The notes beneath the pieces were generated by a model. It saw nothing but the letters and a program-made list of their open reading frames with translations. It ran no database searches and was not told where the DNA came from. From the NCBI RefSeq assembly GCF_052857255.1, contig NC_135500.1:49192272-49256271 (forward strand): a DNA stretch of 64,000 nt. The letters run 5' to 3'. The stretch is from Amblyomma americanum (lineage: Eukaryota > Arthropoda > Arachnida > Ixodida > Ixodidae). Positions 11,198-24,300 of this stretch are shown here, one piece after another; positions within the stretch are counted from its first letter, which is position 1, and every line of letters starts with the position of its first letter. Made by a program: the position numbers and the translations under genes.

Positions 11198-14100
11198 CGA
11201 TTTTACAAGTCGTCGAAGAGTAGACGAGAGAAAGCTGTTAACTTTTTCTCTCAGAACTGCGCTAAAACTTGAATTCCGGCTCAAAACAACGGGATACATC
11301 GTTTTAGATCGAAACTAGCGAGATCCACGAACATCGATTTTACAAGTCCAAGTCGTCGAAGAGTAGACGAGAGAGAGCTGTAAACGTTTTCTCTCAGAAC
11401 TGCTCGAAAACTTGTATTCCGGCTCAAAACAACGGGATACATCGTTTTAGATCGAAACTAGCGAGATTTACGCACTACGATTTTACAAGTCGTCGAAGAG
11501 TAGACGAGAGAAAGCTGTAAACGTTTTCTCTCAGAACTGCGCGAAAACTTGAATTCCGGCTCAAAACAACGGGATACATCGTTTTAGATCGAAACTAGCG
11601 AGATTCACGAACATCGATTTTACAAGTCGTCGAAGAGTAGACGAGAGAGAGCTGTTAACTTTTTCTCTCAGAACTGAGCGAAAACTTGAATTCCGGCTCA
11701 AAACAACGGGATACATCGTTTTAGATCAAAAATAGCGAGATTTACGTACTTCGATTTTACAAGTCGTCGAAGAGTAGACGGGAGAAAGCTGTAAACTTTT
11801 TCTCTCTGAACTGCGCGAAAACTTTTATTCTGGCTCTAAACAACGGGATACATTGTTTTAGATCGAAACTAGCAAAATTCATGAACATCGATTTTACAAG
11901 TCGTCGAAGAGTAGACAAGAGAAAGGTGTAACCATTTTCTTTCAGAACTGCGCGAAAACTTGTATTCCGGCTAAAAACAACGAGATACATCGTTTTAGAT
12001 CAAAACTAGCGAGATTTACGTACTTGCATTTTACAAGTCGTCGAAGAGTAGACGAGAGAAAGCTGTAAACTTTTTCTCTCAGAACTGCGCGAAAACTTCT
12101 ATTCCGGCTCAAACAACGGGATACATTGTTTTAGATCGAAACTAGCAAAATTCACGAACATCGATTTTACAAGTCGTCGAAGAGTAGACAAGACAAAGGT
12201 GTAAACATTTTCTCTCAGAACTGCGCAAAACTTGTATTCCGACTAAAAGCAACGAGATACATCGTTTTAGATCAAAACTAGCGAGATTCACGAACATCGA
12301 TTTTACAAGTCGTCGAAGAGTAGACGAGAGAGAGCTGTAAACGTTTTCTCTCAGAACTGCGCGAAAACTTGTATTCCACCTAAAAACAACGGGATACATC
12401 GTTTTAGATCGAAACTAGCTTGATTTACGCACTTCGATTTTACAAGTCGTCGAAGAGTAGACGAGGGAAAGCTATAAGCTTTTTCTCTCAGAACTGCGCG
12501 AAAACGTATTCCGGCTCAAAACAACGGGATACATCGTTTTAGATCGAAACTAGAGAGATTCAAGATCATAGATTTTACAAGTCGACAAAGGGTAGACGAG
12601 CGAAAGCTGTAAACTTTCTCTCAGAACTGCGCGAAAACTTGTATTCCGGCTCAAAACCACGGGATACATCGTTTTAGATCAAAACGAGCGAGATTTACGC
12701 ACTTCGATTTTACAAGTGGTCAAAGAGTAGACGAGAGAAAGCTGTTAACTTTTTCTCTCAGAACTGAGCGAAAACTTGTATTCCGGCTCAAAACAACGGG
12801 ATACATTGTTGTAGATCGAAACTAGCAAAATTCACGAACATCGATTTTACAAGTCGTCGAAGAGTAGACAAGAGAAACGTGTAAACATTTTCTTTCAGAA
12901 CTGCGCAAAACTTGTATTCCGACTAAAAGCAACGAGATAGATCGTTTTAGATCAAAACTAGCGAGATTTACATACTTTGATTTTACAAGTCGTCGAAGAG
13001 TAGACGAGAGAGAGCTGTAAAGTTTTTCTCTCAGAACTGCGCCAAAACTTGTATTCCGGCTGAAAATAACGGGATACATCGTTTTAGATCGAAACTAGCG
13101 AGATTCACGAACATCGATTTTACAAGTCGTCGAAGAGTAGACAAGAGAAAGGTGTAACCATTTTCTTTCAGAACTGCGCGAAAACTTGTATTCCGGCTAA
13201 AAACAACGAGATAAATCGTTTTAGATCAAAACTAGCGAGATTTACGTACTTGCATTTTACAAGTCGTCGAAGAGTAGACGAGAGAAAGCTGTAAACTTTT
13301 TCTCTCAGAACTGCGCGAAAACTTCTATTCCGGCTCAAACAACGGGATACATTGTTTTAGATCGAAACTAGCAAAATTCACGAACATCGATTTTACAAGT
13401 CGTCGAAGAGTAGACAAGAGAAAGGTGTAAACATTTTCTCTCAGAACTGCGCAAAACTTGTATTCCGACTAAAAGCAACGAGATACATCGTTTTAGATCA
13501 AAACTAGCGAGATTCACGAACATCGATTTTACAAGTCGTCGAAGAGTAGACGAGAGAGAGCTGTAAACGTTTTCTTTCAGAACTGCGCGAAAACTTGTAT
13601 TCCGGCTCAAAACAACGAGATACATCGTTTTAGATCAAAACGGGCGAGATTTACGCACTTCGATTTTACAAGTGGTCGAAGAGTAGACGAGAGAAAGCTG
13701 TTAACTTTTTCTCTCAGAACTGAGCGAAAACTTGTATTCCGGCTCAAAACAACGGGATACATTGTTGTAGATCGAAACTAGCAAAATTCACGAACATCGA
13801 TTTTACAAGTCGTCGAAGAGTAGACAAGAGAAAGGTGTAAACATTTTCTTTCAGAACTGCGCAAAACTTGTATTCCGACTAAAAGCAACGAGATAGATCG
13901 TTTTAGATCAAAACTAGCGAGATTTACATACTTTGATTTTACAAGTCGTCGAAGAGTAGACGAGAGAAAGCTGTAAACTTTTTCTCTCAGAACTGCGCGA
14001 AAACTTCTATTCCGGCTCAAACAACGGGATACATTGTTTTAGATCGAAACTAGCAAAATTCACGAACATCGATTTTACAAGTCGTCGAAGAGTAGACAAG

Positions 14101-17100
14101 AGAAAGGTGTAAACATTTTCTCTCAGAACTGCGCAAAACTTGTATTCCGACTAAAAGCAACGAGATACATCGTTTTAGATCAAAACTAGCGAGATTCACG
14201 AACATCGATTTTACAAGTCGTCGAAGAGTAGACGAGAGAGAGCTGTAAACGTTTTCTTTCAGAACTGCGCGAAAACTTGTATTCCGGCTCAAAACAACGA
14301 GATACATCGTTTTAGATCAAAACGGGCGAGATTTACGCACTTCGATTTTACAAGTGGTCGAAGAGTAGACGAGAGAAAGCTGTTAACTTTTTCTCTCAGA
14401 ACTGAGCGAAAACTTGTATTCCGGCTCAAAACAACGGGATACATTGTTGTAGATCGAAACTAGCAAAATTCACGAACATCGATTTTACAAGTCGTCGAAG
14501 AGTAGACAAGAGAAAGGTGTAAACATTTTCTTTCAGAACTGCGCAAAACTTGTATTCCGACTAAAAGCAACGAGATAGATCGTTTTAGATCAAAACTAGC
14601 GAGATTTACATACTTTGATTTTACAAGTCGTCGAAGAGTAGACGAGTGAGAGCTGTAAACTTTTTCTCTCAGAACTGCGCCAAAACTTGTATTCCGGCTC
14701 AAAATAACGGGATACATCGTTTTAGATCGAAACTAGCGAGATTCACGAACATCGATTTTACAAGTCGTCGAAGAGTAGACAAGAGAAAGGTGTAACCATT
14801 TTCTTTCAGAACTGCGCGAAAACTTGTATTCCGGCTAAAAACAACGAGATAAATCGTTTTAGATCAAAACTAGCGAGATTTACGTACTTGCATTTTACAA
14901 GTCGTCGAAGAGTAGACGAGAGAAAGCTGTAAACTTTTTCTCTCAGAACTGCGCGAAAACTTCTATTCCGGCTCAAACAACGGGATACATTGTTTTAGAT
15001 CGAAACTAGCAAAATTCACGAACATCGATTTTACAAGTCGTCGAAGAGTAGACAAGAGAAAGGTGTAAACATTTTCTCTCAGAACTGCGCAAAACTTGTA
15101 TTCCGACTAAAAGCAACGAGATACATCGTTTTAGATCAAAACTAGCGAGATTCACGAACATCGATTTTACAAGTCGTCGAAGAGTAGACGAGAGAGAGCT
15201 GTAAACGTTTTCTCTCAGAACTGCGCGAAAACTTGTATTCCACCTAAAAACAACGGGATACATCGTTTTAGATCGAAACTAGCTTGATTTACGCACTTCG
15301 ATTTTACAAGTCGTCGAAGAGTAGACGAGGGAAAGCTATAAGCTTTTTCTCTCAGAACTGCGCGAAAACTTGTATTCCGGCTCAAAACCACGGGATACAT
15401 CGTTTTAGATCAAAACGAGCGAGATTTACGCACTTCAATTTTACAAGTGGTCAAAGAGTAGACGAGAGAAAGCTGTTAACTTTTTCTCTCAGAACTGAGC
15501 GAAAACTTGTATTCCGGCTCAAAACAGCGGGATACATTGTTGTAGATCGAAACTAGCAAAAAATTAACGAACATCGATTTTACAAGTCGTCGAAGAGTAG
15601 ACAAGAGAAAGGTGTAAACATTTTCTTCCAGAACTGCGCAAAACTTGTATTCCGACTGAAAGCAACGAGATAGATCGTTTTAGATCAAAACTAGCGAGAT
15701 TTACATACTTTGATTTTACAAGTCGTCGAAGAGAAGACGAGAGAGAGCTGTAAACTTTTTCTCTCAGAACTGCGCCAAAACTTGTATTCCGGCTCAAAAT
15801 AACGGGATACATCGTTTTAGATCGAAACTAGCGAGATTCACGAACATCGATTTTAGAAGTCGCCGAAGAGTAGACGAGAGAAAGGTTTAAGCTTTTTCTT
15901 TCAGAACTGCGCGAAAACTTGTATTCCGGCTCAAAACAACGGGATACATCGTTTTAGATAGAAACTAGCGAGATTTACGCAATTCGATATTACATGTCGT
16001 CGAAAAGTAGACGAGAGAAGGCTGTAAGCTTTTTCTCTCAGAACTGCGCGAAAACTTGAATTCCGGCTCAAAACAACGGGATGCATCGATTTAGATCGAA
16101 ACTAGCGAGATTTACGCACTTCGATTTTACAAGTCGTGGAAGAGTAGACGAGAGAAAGCTGTAAACGTTTCTCTCAGAACTGCGCGAAAACTTGAATTCC
16201 GGCTCAAAACAACAGGATACATCGTTTTAGATCAAAACTAGCGAGATTCACGAACATCGATTTTACAAGTCGTCGAAGAGTAGACGAGAGAGAGCTGTTA
16301 ACTTTTTCTCTCAGAACTGAGCGAAAACTTGAATTCCGGCTCAAAACAACGGGATACATCGTTTTAGATCGAAACTAGCGAGATTTACGCACTTCGATTT
16401 TACAAGTCGTCGAAGAGTAGACGAGAGAAAGCTATAAGCTTTTTCTTTCAGAACGGCGCGAAAACTTGTATTCCGGCTCAAAACAACGAGATACATCGTT
16501 TTAGAACGAAACTAGCGAGATTCACGAACATCGATTTTACAAGTCGTCGAAGAGTAGACGAGAGAGAGCTGTAAACATTTTCTCTCAGAACTTCGCGAAA
16601 ACTTGTATTCCGGCTCAAACAACGGGATACATTGTTTTAGATCGAAACTAGCAAAATTCACGAACATCGATTTTACAAGTCGTCGAAGAGTAGACAAGAG
16701 AAAGGTGTAAACATTTTCTCTCAGAACTGCGCAAAACTTGTATTCCGACTAAAAGCAACGAGATACATCGTTTTAGATCAAAACTAGCGAGATTCATGAA
16801 CATCGATTTTACAAGTCGTCGAAGAGTAGACGAGAGAAAGCTGCAAAACGTTTTCTCTCAGAACTGCGCGAAAACTTGAATTCACGCTCAAAACAACGGG
16901 ATACATCGTTTTAGATCGAAACTAGCGAGATCCACGAACATCGATTTTACAAGTCGTCGAAGAGTAGACGAGAGAGAGCTGTTAACTTTTTCTCTCAGAA
17001 CTGAGCGAAAACTTGAATTCCGGCTCAAAACAACGGGATACATCGTTTTAGATCGAAACTAGCGAGATTTACGTACTTGCATTTTACAAGTCGTCGAAGA

Positions 17101-17757
17101 GTAGACGAGAGAAAGCTGTAAACTTTTTCTCTCAGAACTGCGCGAAAACTTCTATTCTGGCTCAAACAACGGGATACATTGTTTTAGATCGAAACTAGCA
17201 AAATTCACGAACATCGATTTTACAAGTCGTCGAAGAGTAGACAAGAGAAAGGTGTAAACATTTTCTCTCAGAACTGCGCAAAACTTGTATTCCGACTAAA
17301 AGCAACGAGATACATCGTTTTAGATCAAAACTAGCGAGATTCACGAACATCGATTTTACAAGTCGTCGAAGAGTAGACGAGAGAGAGCTGTAAACGTTTT
17401 CTCTCAGAACTGCGCGAAAACTTGTATTCCACCTAAAAACAACGGGATACATCGTTTTAGATCGAAACTAGCTTGATTTACGCACTTCGATTTTACAAGT
17501 CGTCGAAGAGTAGACGAGAGAAAGCTATAAGCTTTTTCTCTCAGAACTGCGCGAAAACGTATTCCGGCTCAAAACAACGGGATACATCGTTTTAGATCGA
17601 AACTAGAGAGATTCAGGAACATAGATTTTACAAGTCGACAAAGGGTAGACGAGCGAAAGCTGTAAACTTTCTCTCTGAACTGCGCGAAAACTTGTATTCC
17701 GGCTCAAAACCACGGGATACATCGTTTTACATCAAAACTAGCGAGATTTACGCACTT
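11198..17757 (+). repeat. HOR-A copy 3 (48 monomers, 6560 bp)
   Basis: All 43 positions are present, including M37 to M40, which copy 2 lacks. The extra length is an in-phase tandem duplication of five monomers (682 bp) around M17 to M21, plus two added bases near 15560 (AGCAAAAAATTAACG in place of AGCAAAATTCACG) at the M27/M28 boundary. The sum 5876 + 682 + 2 equals the observed 6560 bp. Confidence 0.92.
13388..14752 (+). repeat. Tandem duplication of M17-M21 in copy 3
   Basis: The first block (13388-14069) is M17, M18, M19, M20 and a hybrid. The second (14070-14752) is M17 to M21. The hybrid at 13934-14069 begins like M21 (TTTGATTTTACAAG after TTTACATAC) but continues as M16 (GAGAAAGCTG, CTTCTATTCC, CTCAAACAACGGG). 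The exchange point is therefore within the first 35 bases of the monomer. Other copies have only one such block. Confidence 0.9.
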
Positions 17758-17893
17758 CGATTTTAAAAGTCGTCATAGAGTAGACGAGAGAGAGCTGTAA
17801 ACTTTTTCTCTCAGAACTCGGCGATAACTTCTATTCCGGCTCAAACAACGGGATACATCGTTTTAGAACGAAACTAGCGAGATTCACGAACAT
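17758..17893 (+). repeat. HOR-C-like monomer in place of M1 (copy 4)
   Basis: The start is CGATTTTAAAAGTCGTCATA, and the middle has AACTCGGCGATAACTTC with CTCAAACAACGGG. The nearest match in the window is the HOR-C monomer at 58876-59011 (also 61890 and 62709), which shares TTTTAAAAGTCGTCA and ACTCGGCG. The 3' end (TTTTAGAACGAAACTAGCG) is that of another C-type monomer. It is therefore a stray C-family unit about 40 kb from the main C region. Confidence 0.8.
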
Positions 17894-20800
17894 CGATTTT
17901 ACAAGTCGTCGAAGAGTAGACGAGAGAGAGCTGTAAACGTTTTCTCTCAGAACTGCCCGAAAACTTGTATTCCGGCTCAAAACAACGGGATACATCGTTT
18001 TAGATCGAAACTAGCGAGATTTACGCACTACGATTTTACAAGTCGTCGAAGAGTAGACGAGAGAAAGCTGTAAACGTTTTCTCTCAGAACTGCGCGAAAA
18101 CTTGAATTCCGGCTCAAAACAACGGGATACATCGTTTTAGATCGAAACTAGCGAGATTCACGAACATCGATTTTACAAGTCGTCGAAGAGTAGACAAGAG
18201 AAAGGTGTAAACATTTTCTTTCAGAACTGCGCAAAACTTGTATTCCGACTAAAAGCAACGAGATAGATCGTTTTAGATCAAAACTAGCGAGATTTACATA
18301 CTTTGATTTTACAAGTCGTCGAAGAGTAGACGAGAGAGAGCTGTAAACTTTTTCTCTCAGAACTGCGCCAAAACTTGTATTCCGGCTCAAAATAACGGGA
18401 TACATCGTTTTAGATCGAAACTAGCGAGATTCACGAACATCGATTTTACAAGTCGTCGAAGAGTAGACAAGAGAAAGGTGTAACCATTTTCTTTCAGAAC
18501 TGCGCGAAAACTTGTATTCCGGCTAAAAACAACGAGATAAATCGTTTTAGATCAAAACTAGCGAGATTTACGTACTTGCATTTTACAAGTCGTCGAAGAG
18601 TAGACGAGAGAAAGCTGTAAACTTTTTCTCTCAGAACTGCGCGAAAACTTCTATTCCGGCTCAAACAACGGGATACATTGTTTTAGATCGAAACTAGCAA
18701 AATTCACGAACATCGATTTTACAAGTCGTCGAAGAGTAGACAAGAGAAAGGTGTAAACATTTTCTCTCAGAACTGCGCAAAACTTGTATTCCGACTAAAA
18801 GCAACGAGATACATCGTTTTAGATCAAAACTAGCGAGATTCACGAACATCGATTTTACAAGTCGTCGAAGAGTAGACGAGAGAGAGCTGTAAACGTTTTC
18901 TCTCAGAACTGCGCGAAAACTTGTATTCCACCTAAAAACAACGGGATACATCGTTTTAGATCGAAACTAGCTTGATTTACGCACTTCGATTTTACAAGTC
19001 GTCGAAGAGTAGACGAGGGAAAGCTATAAGCTTTTTCTCTCAGAACTGCGCGAAAACTTGTATTCCGGCTCAAAACCACGGGATACATCGTTTTAGATCA
19101 AAACGAGCGAGATTTACGCACTTCAATTTTACAAGTGGTCAAAGAGTAGACGAGCGAAAGCTGTTAACTTTTTCTCTCAGAACTGAGCGAAAACTTGTAT
19201 TCCGGCTCAAAACAGCGGGATACATTGTTGTAGATCGAAACTAGCAAAATTCACGAACATCGATTTTACAAGTCGTCGAAGAGTAGACAAGAGAAAGGTG
19301 TAAACATTTTCTTCCAGAACTGCGCAAAACTTGTATTCCGACTGAAAGCAACGAGATAGATCGTTTTAGATCAAAACTAGCGAGATTTACATACTTTGAT
19401 TTTACAAGTCGTCGAAGAGAAGACGAGAGAGAGCTGTAAACTTTTTCTCTCAGAACTGCGCCAAAACTTGTATTCCGGCTCAAAATAACGGGATACATCG
19501 TTTTAGATCGAAACTAGCGAGATTCACGAACATCGATTTTAGAAGTCGCCGAAGAGTAGACGAGAGAAAGGTTTAAGCTTTTTCTTTCAGAACTGCGCGA
19601 AAACTTGTATTCCGGCTCAAAACAACGGGATACATCGTTTTAGATAGAAACTAGCGAGATTTACGCAATTCGATATTACATGTCGTCGAAAAGTAGACGA
19701 GAGAAGGCTGTAAGCTTTTTCTCTCAGAACTGCGCGAAAACTTGAATTCCGGCTCAAAACAACGGGATGCATCGATTTAGATCGAAACTAGCGAGATTTA
19801 CGCACTTCGATTTTACAAGTCGTGGAAGAGTAGACGAGAGAAAGCTGTAAACGTTTCTCTCAGAACTGCGCGAAAACTTGAATTCCGGCTCAAAACAACA
19901 GGATACATCGTTTTAGATCAAAACTAGCGAGATTCACGAACATCGATTTTACAAGTCGTCGAAGAGTAGACGAGAGAGAGCTGTTAACTTTTTCTCTCAG
20001 AACTGAGCGAAAACTTGAATTCCGGCTCAAAACAACGGGATACATCGTTTTAGATCGAAACTAGCGAGATTTACGCACTTCGATTTTACAAGTCGTCGAA
20101 GAGTAGACGAGAGAAAGCTATAAGCTTTTTCTTTCAGAACGGCGCGAAAACTTGTATTCCGGCTCAAAACAACGAGATACATCGTTTTAGAACGAAACTA
20201 GCGAGATTCACGAACATCGATTTTACAAGTCGTCGAAGAGTAGACGAGAGAGAGCTGTAAACATTTTCTCTCAGAACTTCGCGAAAACTTGTATTCCGGC
20301 TCAAACAACGGGATACATTGTTTTAGATCGAAACTAGCAAAATTCACGAACATCGATTTTACAAGTCGTCGAAGAGTAGACAAGAGAAAGGTGTAAACAT
20401 TTTCTCTCAGAACTGCGCAAAACTTGTATTCCGACTAAAAGCAACGAGATACATCGTTTTAGATCAAAACTAGCGAGATTCATGAACATCGATTTTACAA
20501 GTCGTCGAAGAGTAGACGAGAGAAAGCTGCAAAACGTTTTCTCTCAGAACTGCGCGAAAACTTGAATTCACGCTCAAAACAACGGGATACATCGTTTTAG
20601 ATCGAAACTAGCGAGATCCACGAACATCGATTTTACAAGTCGTCGAAGAGTAGACGAGAGAGAGCTGTTAACTTTTTCTCTCAGAACTGAGCGAAAACTT
20701 GAATTCCGGCTCAAAACAACGGGATACATCGTTTTAGATCGAAACTAGCGAGATTTACGTACTTGCATTTTACAAGTCGTCGAAGAGTAGACGAGAGAAA

Positions 20801-21307
20801 GCTGTAAACTTTTTCTCTCAGAACTGCGCGAAAACTTCTATTCTGGCTCAAACAACGGGATACATTGTTTTAGATCGAAACTAGCAAAATTCACGAACAT
20901 CGATTTTACAAGTCGTCGAAGAGTAGACGAGAGAGAGCTGTAAACGTTTTCTCTCAGAACTGCGCGAAAACTTGTATTCCACCTAAAAACAACGGGATAC
21001 ATCGTTTTAGATCGAAACTAGCTTGATTTACGCACTTCGATTTTACAAGTCGTCGAAGAGTAGACGAGAGAAAGCTATAAGCTTTTTCTCTCAGAACTGC
21101 GCGAAAACGTATTCCGGCTCAAAACAACGGGATACATCGTTTTAGATCGAAACTAGAGAGATTCAGGAACATAGATTTTACAAGTCGACAAAGGGTAGAC
21201 GAGCGAAAGCTGTAAACTTTCTCTCTGAACTGCGCGAAAACTTGTATTCCGGCTCAAAACCACGGGATACATCGTTTTACATCAAAACGAGCGAGATTTA
21301 CGCACTT
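17758..21307 (+). repeat. HOR-A copy 4 (26 monomers, 3550 bp, heavily rearranged)
   Basis: The order is a foreign first monomer (17758-17893), an M2 equivalent without the 6-bp insertion (17894-18030), M3 (18031-18167), then M20 to M39, M41, M42 and M43. M4 to M19 are missing; the join lies in the shared run around 18155-18200, where M3's end meets the GACAAGAGAAAGG of M20. M40 is also missing: M39 (20765-20900) is followed by M41 at 20901. The monomer lengths add to exactly 3550 bp. Confidence 0.9.
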
Positions 21308-24300
21308 CGATTTTACAAGTCGTCGAAGAGTAGACGAGAGAAAGCTGTTAACTTTTTCTCTCAGAACTGCGCTAAAACTTGAATTCCGGCTCAAAACAAC
21401 GGGATACATCGTTTTAGATCGAAACTAGCGAGATCCACGAACATCGATTTTACAAGTCCAAGTCGTCGAAGAGTAGACGAGAGAGAGCTGTAAACGTTTT
21501 CTCTCAGAACTGCCCGAAAACTTGTATTCCGGCTCAAAACAACGGGATACATCGTTTTAGATCGAAACTAGCGAGATTTACGCACTACGATTTTACAAGT
21601 CGTCGAAGAGTAGACGAGAGAAAGCTGTAAACGTTTTCTCTCAGAACTGCGCGAAAACTTGAATTCCGGCTCAAAACAACGGGATACATCGTTTTAGATC
21701 GAAACTAGCGAGATTCACGAACATCGATTTTACAAGTCGTCGAAGAGTAGACGAGAGAGAGCTGTTAACTTTTTCTCTCAGAACTGAGCGAAAACTTGAA
21801 TTCCGGCTCAAAACAACGGGATACATCGTTTTAGATCAAAAATAGCGAGATTTACGTACTTCGATTTTACAAGTCGTCGAAGAGTAGACGGGAGAAAGCT
21901 GTAAACTTTTTCTCTCTGAACTGCGCGAAAACATTTATTCTGGCTCTAAACAACGGGATACATTGTTTTAGATCGAAACTAGCAAAATTCATGAACATCG
22001 ATTTTACAAGTCGTCGAAGAGTAGACAAGAGAAAGGTGTAACCATTTTCTTTCAGAACTGCGCGAAAACTTGTATTCCGGCTAAAAACAACGAGATACAT
22101 CGTTTTAGATCAAAACTAGCGAGATTTACGTACTTGCATTTTACAAGTCGTCGAAGAGTAGACGAGAGAAAGCTGTAAACTTTTTCTCTCAGAACTGCGC
22201 GAAAACTTCTATTCCGGCTCAAACAACGGGATACATTGTTTTAGATCGAAACTAGCAAAATTCACGAACATCGATTTTACAAGTCGTCGAAGAGTAGACA
22301 AGACAAAGGTGTAAACATTTTCTCTCAGAACTGCGCAAAACTTGTATTCCGACTAAAAGCAACGAGATACATCGTTTTAGATCAAAACTAGCGAGATTCA
22401 CGAACATCGATTTTACAAGTCGTCGAAGAGTAGACGAGAGAGAGCTGTAAACGTTTTCTCTCAGAACTGCGCGAAAACTTGTATTCCACCTAAAAACAAC
22501 GGGATACATCGTTTTAGATCGAAACTAGCTTGATTTACGCACTTCGATTTTACAAGTCGTCGAAGAGTAGACGAGGGAAAGCTATAAGCTTTTTCTCTCA
22601 GAACTGCGCGAAAACGTATTCCGGCTCAAAACAACGGGATACATCGTTTTAGATCGAAACTAGAGAGATTCAAGATCATAGATTTTACAAGTCGACAAAG
22701 GGTAGACGAGCGAAAGCTGTAAACTTTCTCTCAGAACTGCGCGAAAACTTGTATTCCGGCTCAAAACCACGGGATACATCGTTTTAGATCAAAACGAGCG
22801 AGATTTACGCACTTCGATTTTACAAGTGGTCAAAGAGTAGACGAGAGAAAGCTGTTAACTTTTTCTCTCAGAACTGAGCGAAAACTTGTATTCCGGCTCA
22901 AAACAACGGGATACATTGTTGTAGATCGAAACTAGCAAAATTCACGAACATCGATTTTACAAGTCGTCGAAGAGTAGACAAGAGAAAGGTGTAAACATTT
23001 TCTTTCAGAACTGCGCAAAACTTGTATTCCGACTAAAAGCAACGAGATAGATCGTTTTAGATCAAAACTAGCGAGATTTACATACTTTGATTTTACAAGT
23101 CGTCGAAGAGTAGACGAGAGAGAGCTGTAAACTTTTTCTCTCAGAACTGCGCCAAAACTTGTATTCCGGCTGAAAATAACGGGATACATCGTTTTAGATC
23201 GAAACTAGCGAGATTCACGAACATCGATTTTACAAGTCGTCGAAGAGTAGACAAGAGAAAGGTGTAACCATTTTCTTTCAGAACTGCGCGAAAACTTGTA
23301 TTCCGGCTAAAAACAACGAGATAAATCGTTTTAGATCAAAACTAGCGAGATTTCCGTACTTGCATTTTACAAGTCGTCGAAGAGTAGACGAGAGAAAGCT
23401 GTAAACTTTTTCTCTCAGAACTGCGCGAAAACTTCTATTCCGGCTCAAACAACGGGATACATTGTTTTAGATCGAAACTAGCAAAATTCACGAACATCGA
23501 TTTTACAAGTCGTCGAAGAGTAGACAAGAGATAGGTGTAAACATTTTCTCTCAGAACTGCGCAAAACTTGTATTCCGACTAAAAGCAACGAGATACATCG
23601 TTTTAGATCAAAACTAGCGAGATTCACGAACATCGATTTTACAAGTCGTCGAAGAGTAGACGAGAGAGAGCTGTAAACGTTTTCTTTCAGAACTGCGCGA
23701 AAATTTGTATTCCGGCTCAAAACAACGAGATACATCGTTTTAGATCAAAACGGGCGAGATTTACGCACTTCGATTTTACAAGTGGTCAAAGAGTAGACGA
23801 GAGAAAGCTGTTAACTTTTTCTCTCAGAACTGAGCGAAAACTTGTATTCCGGCTCAAAACAACGGGATACATTGTTGTAGAACGAAACTAGCAAAATTCA
23901 CGAACATCGATTTTACAAGTCGTCGAAGAGTAGACAAGAGAAAGGTGTAAACATTTTCTTTCAGAACTGCGCAAAACTTGTATTCCGACTAAAAGCAACG
24001 AGATAGATCGTTTTAGATCAAAACTAGCGAGATTTACATACTTTGATTTTACAAGTCGTCGAAGAGTAGACGAGAGAGAGCTGTAAACTTTTTCTCTCAG
24101 AACTGCGCCAAAACTTGTATTCCGGCTCAAAATAACGGGATACATCGTTTTAGATCGAAACTAGCGAGATTCACGAACATCGATTTTACAAGTCGTCGAA
24201 GAGTAGACAAGAGAAAGGTGTAACCATTTTCTTTCAGAACTGCGCGAAAACTTGTATTCCGGCTAAAAACAACGAGATAAATCGTTTTAGATCAAAACTA

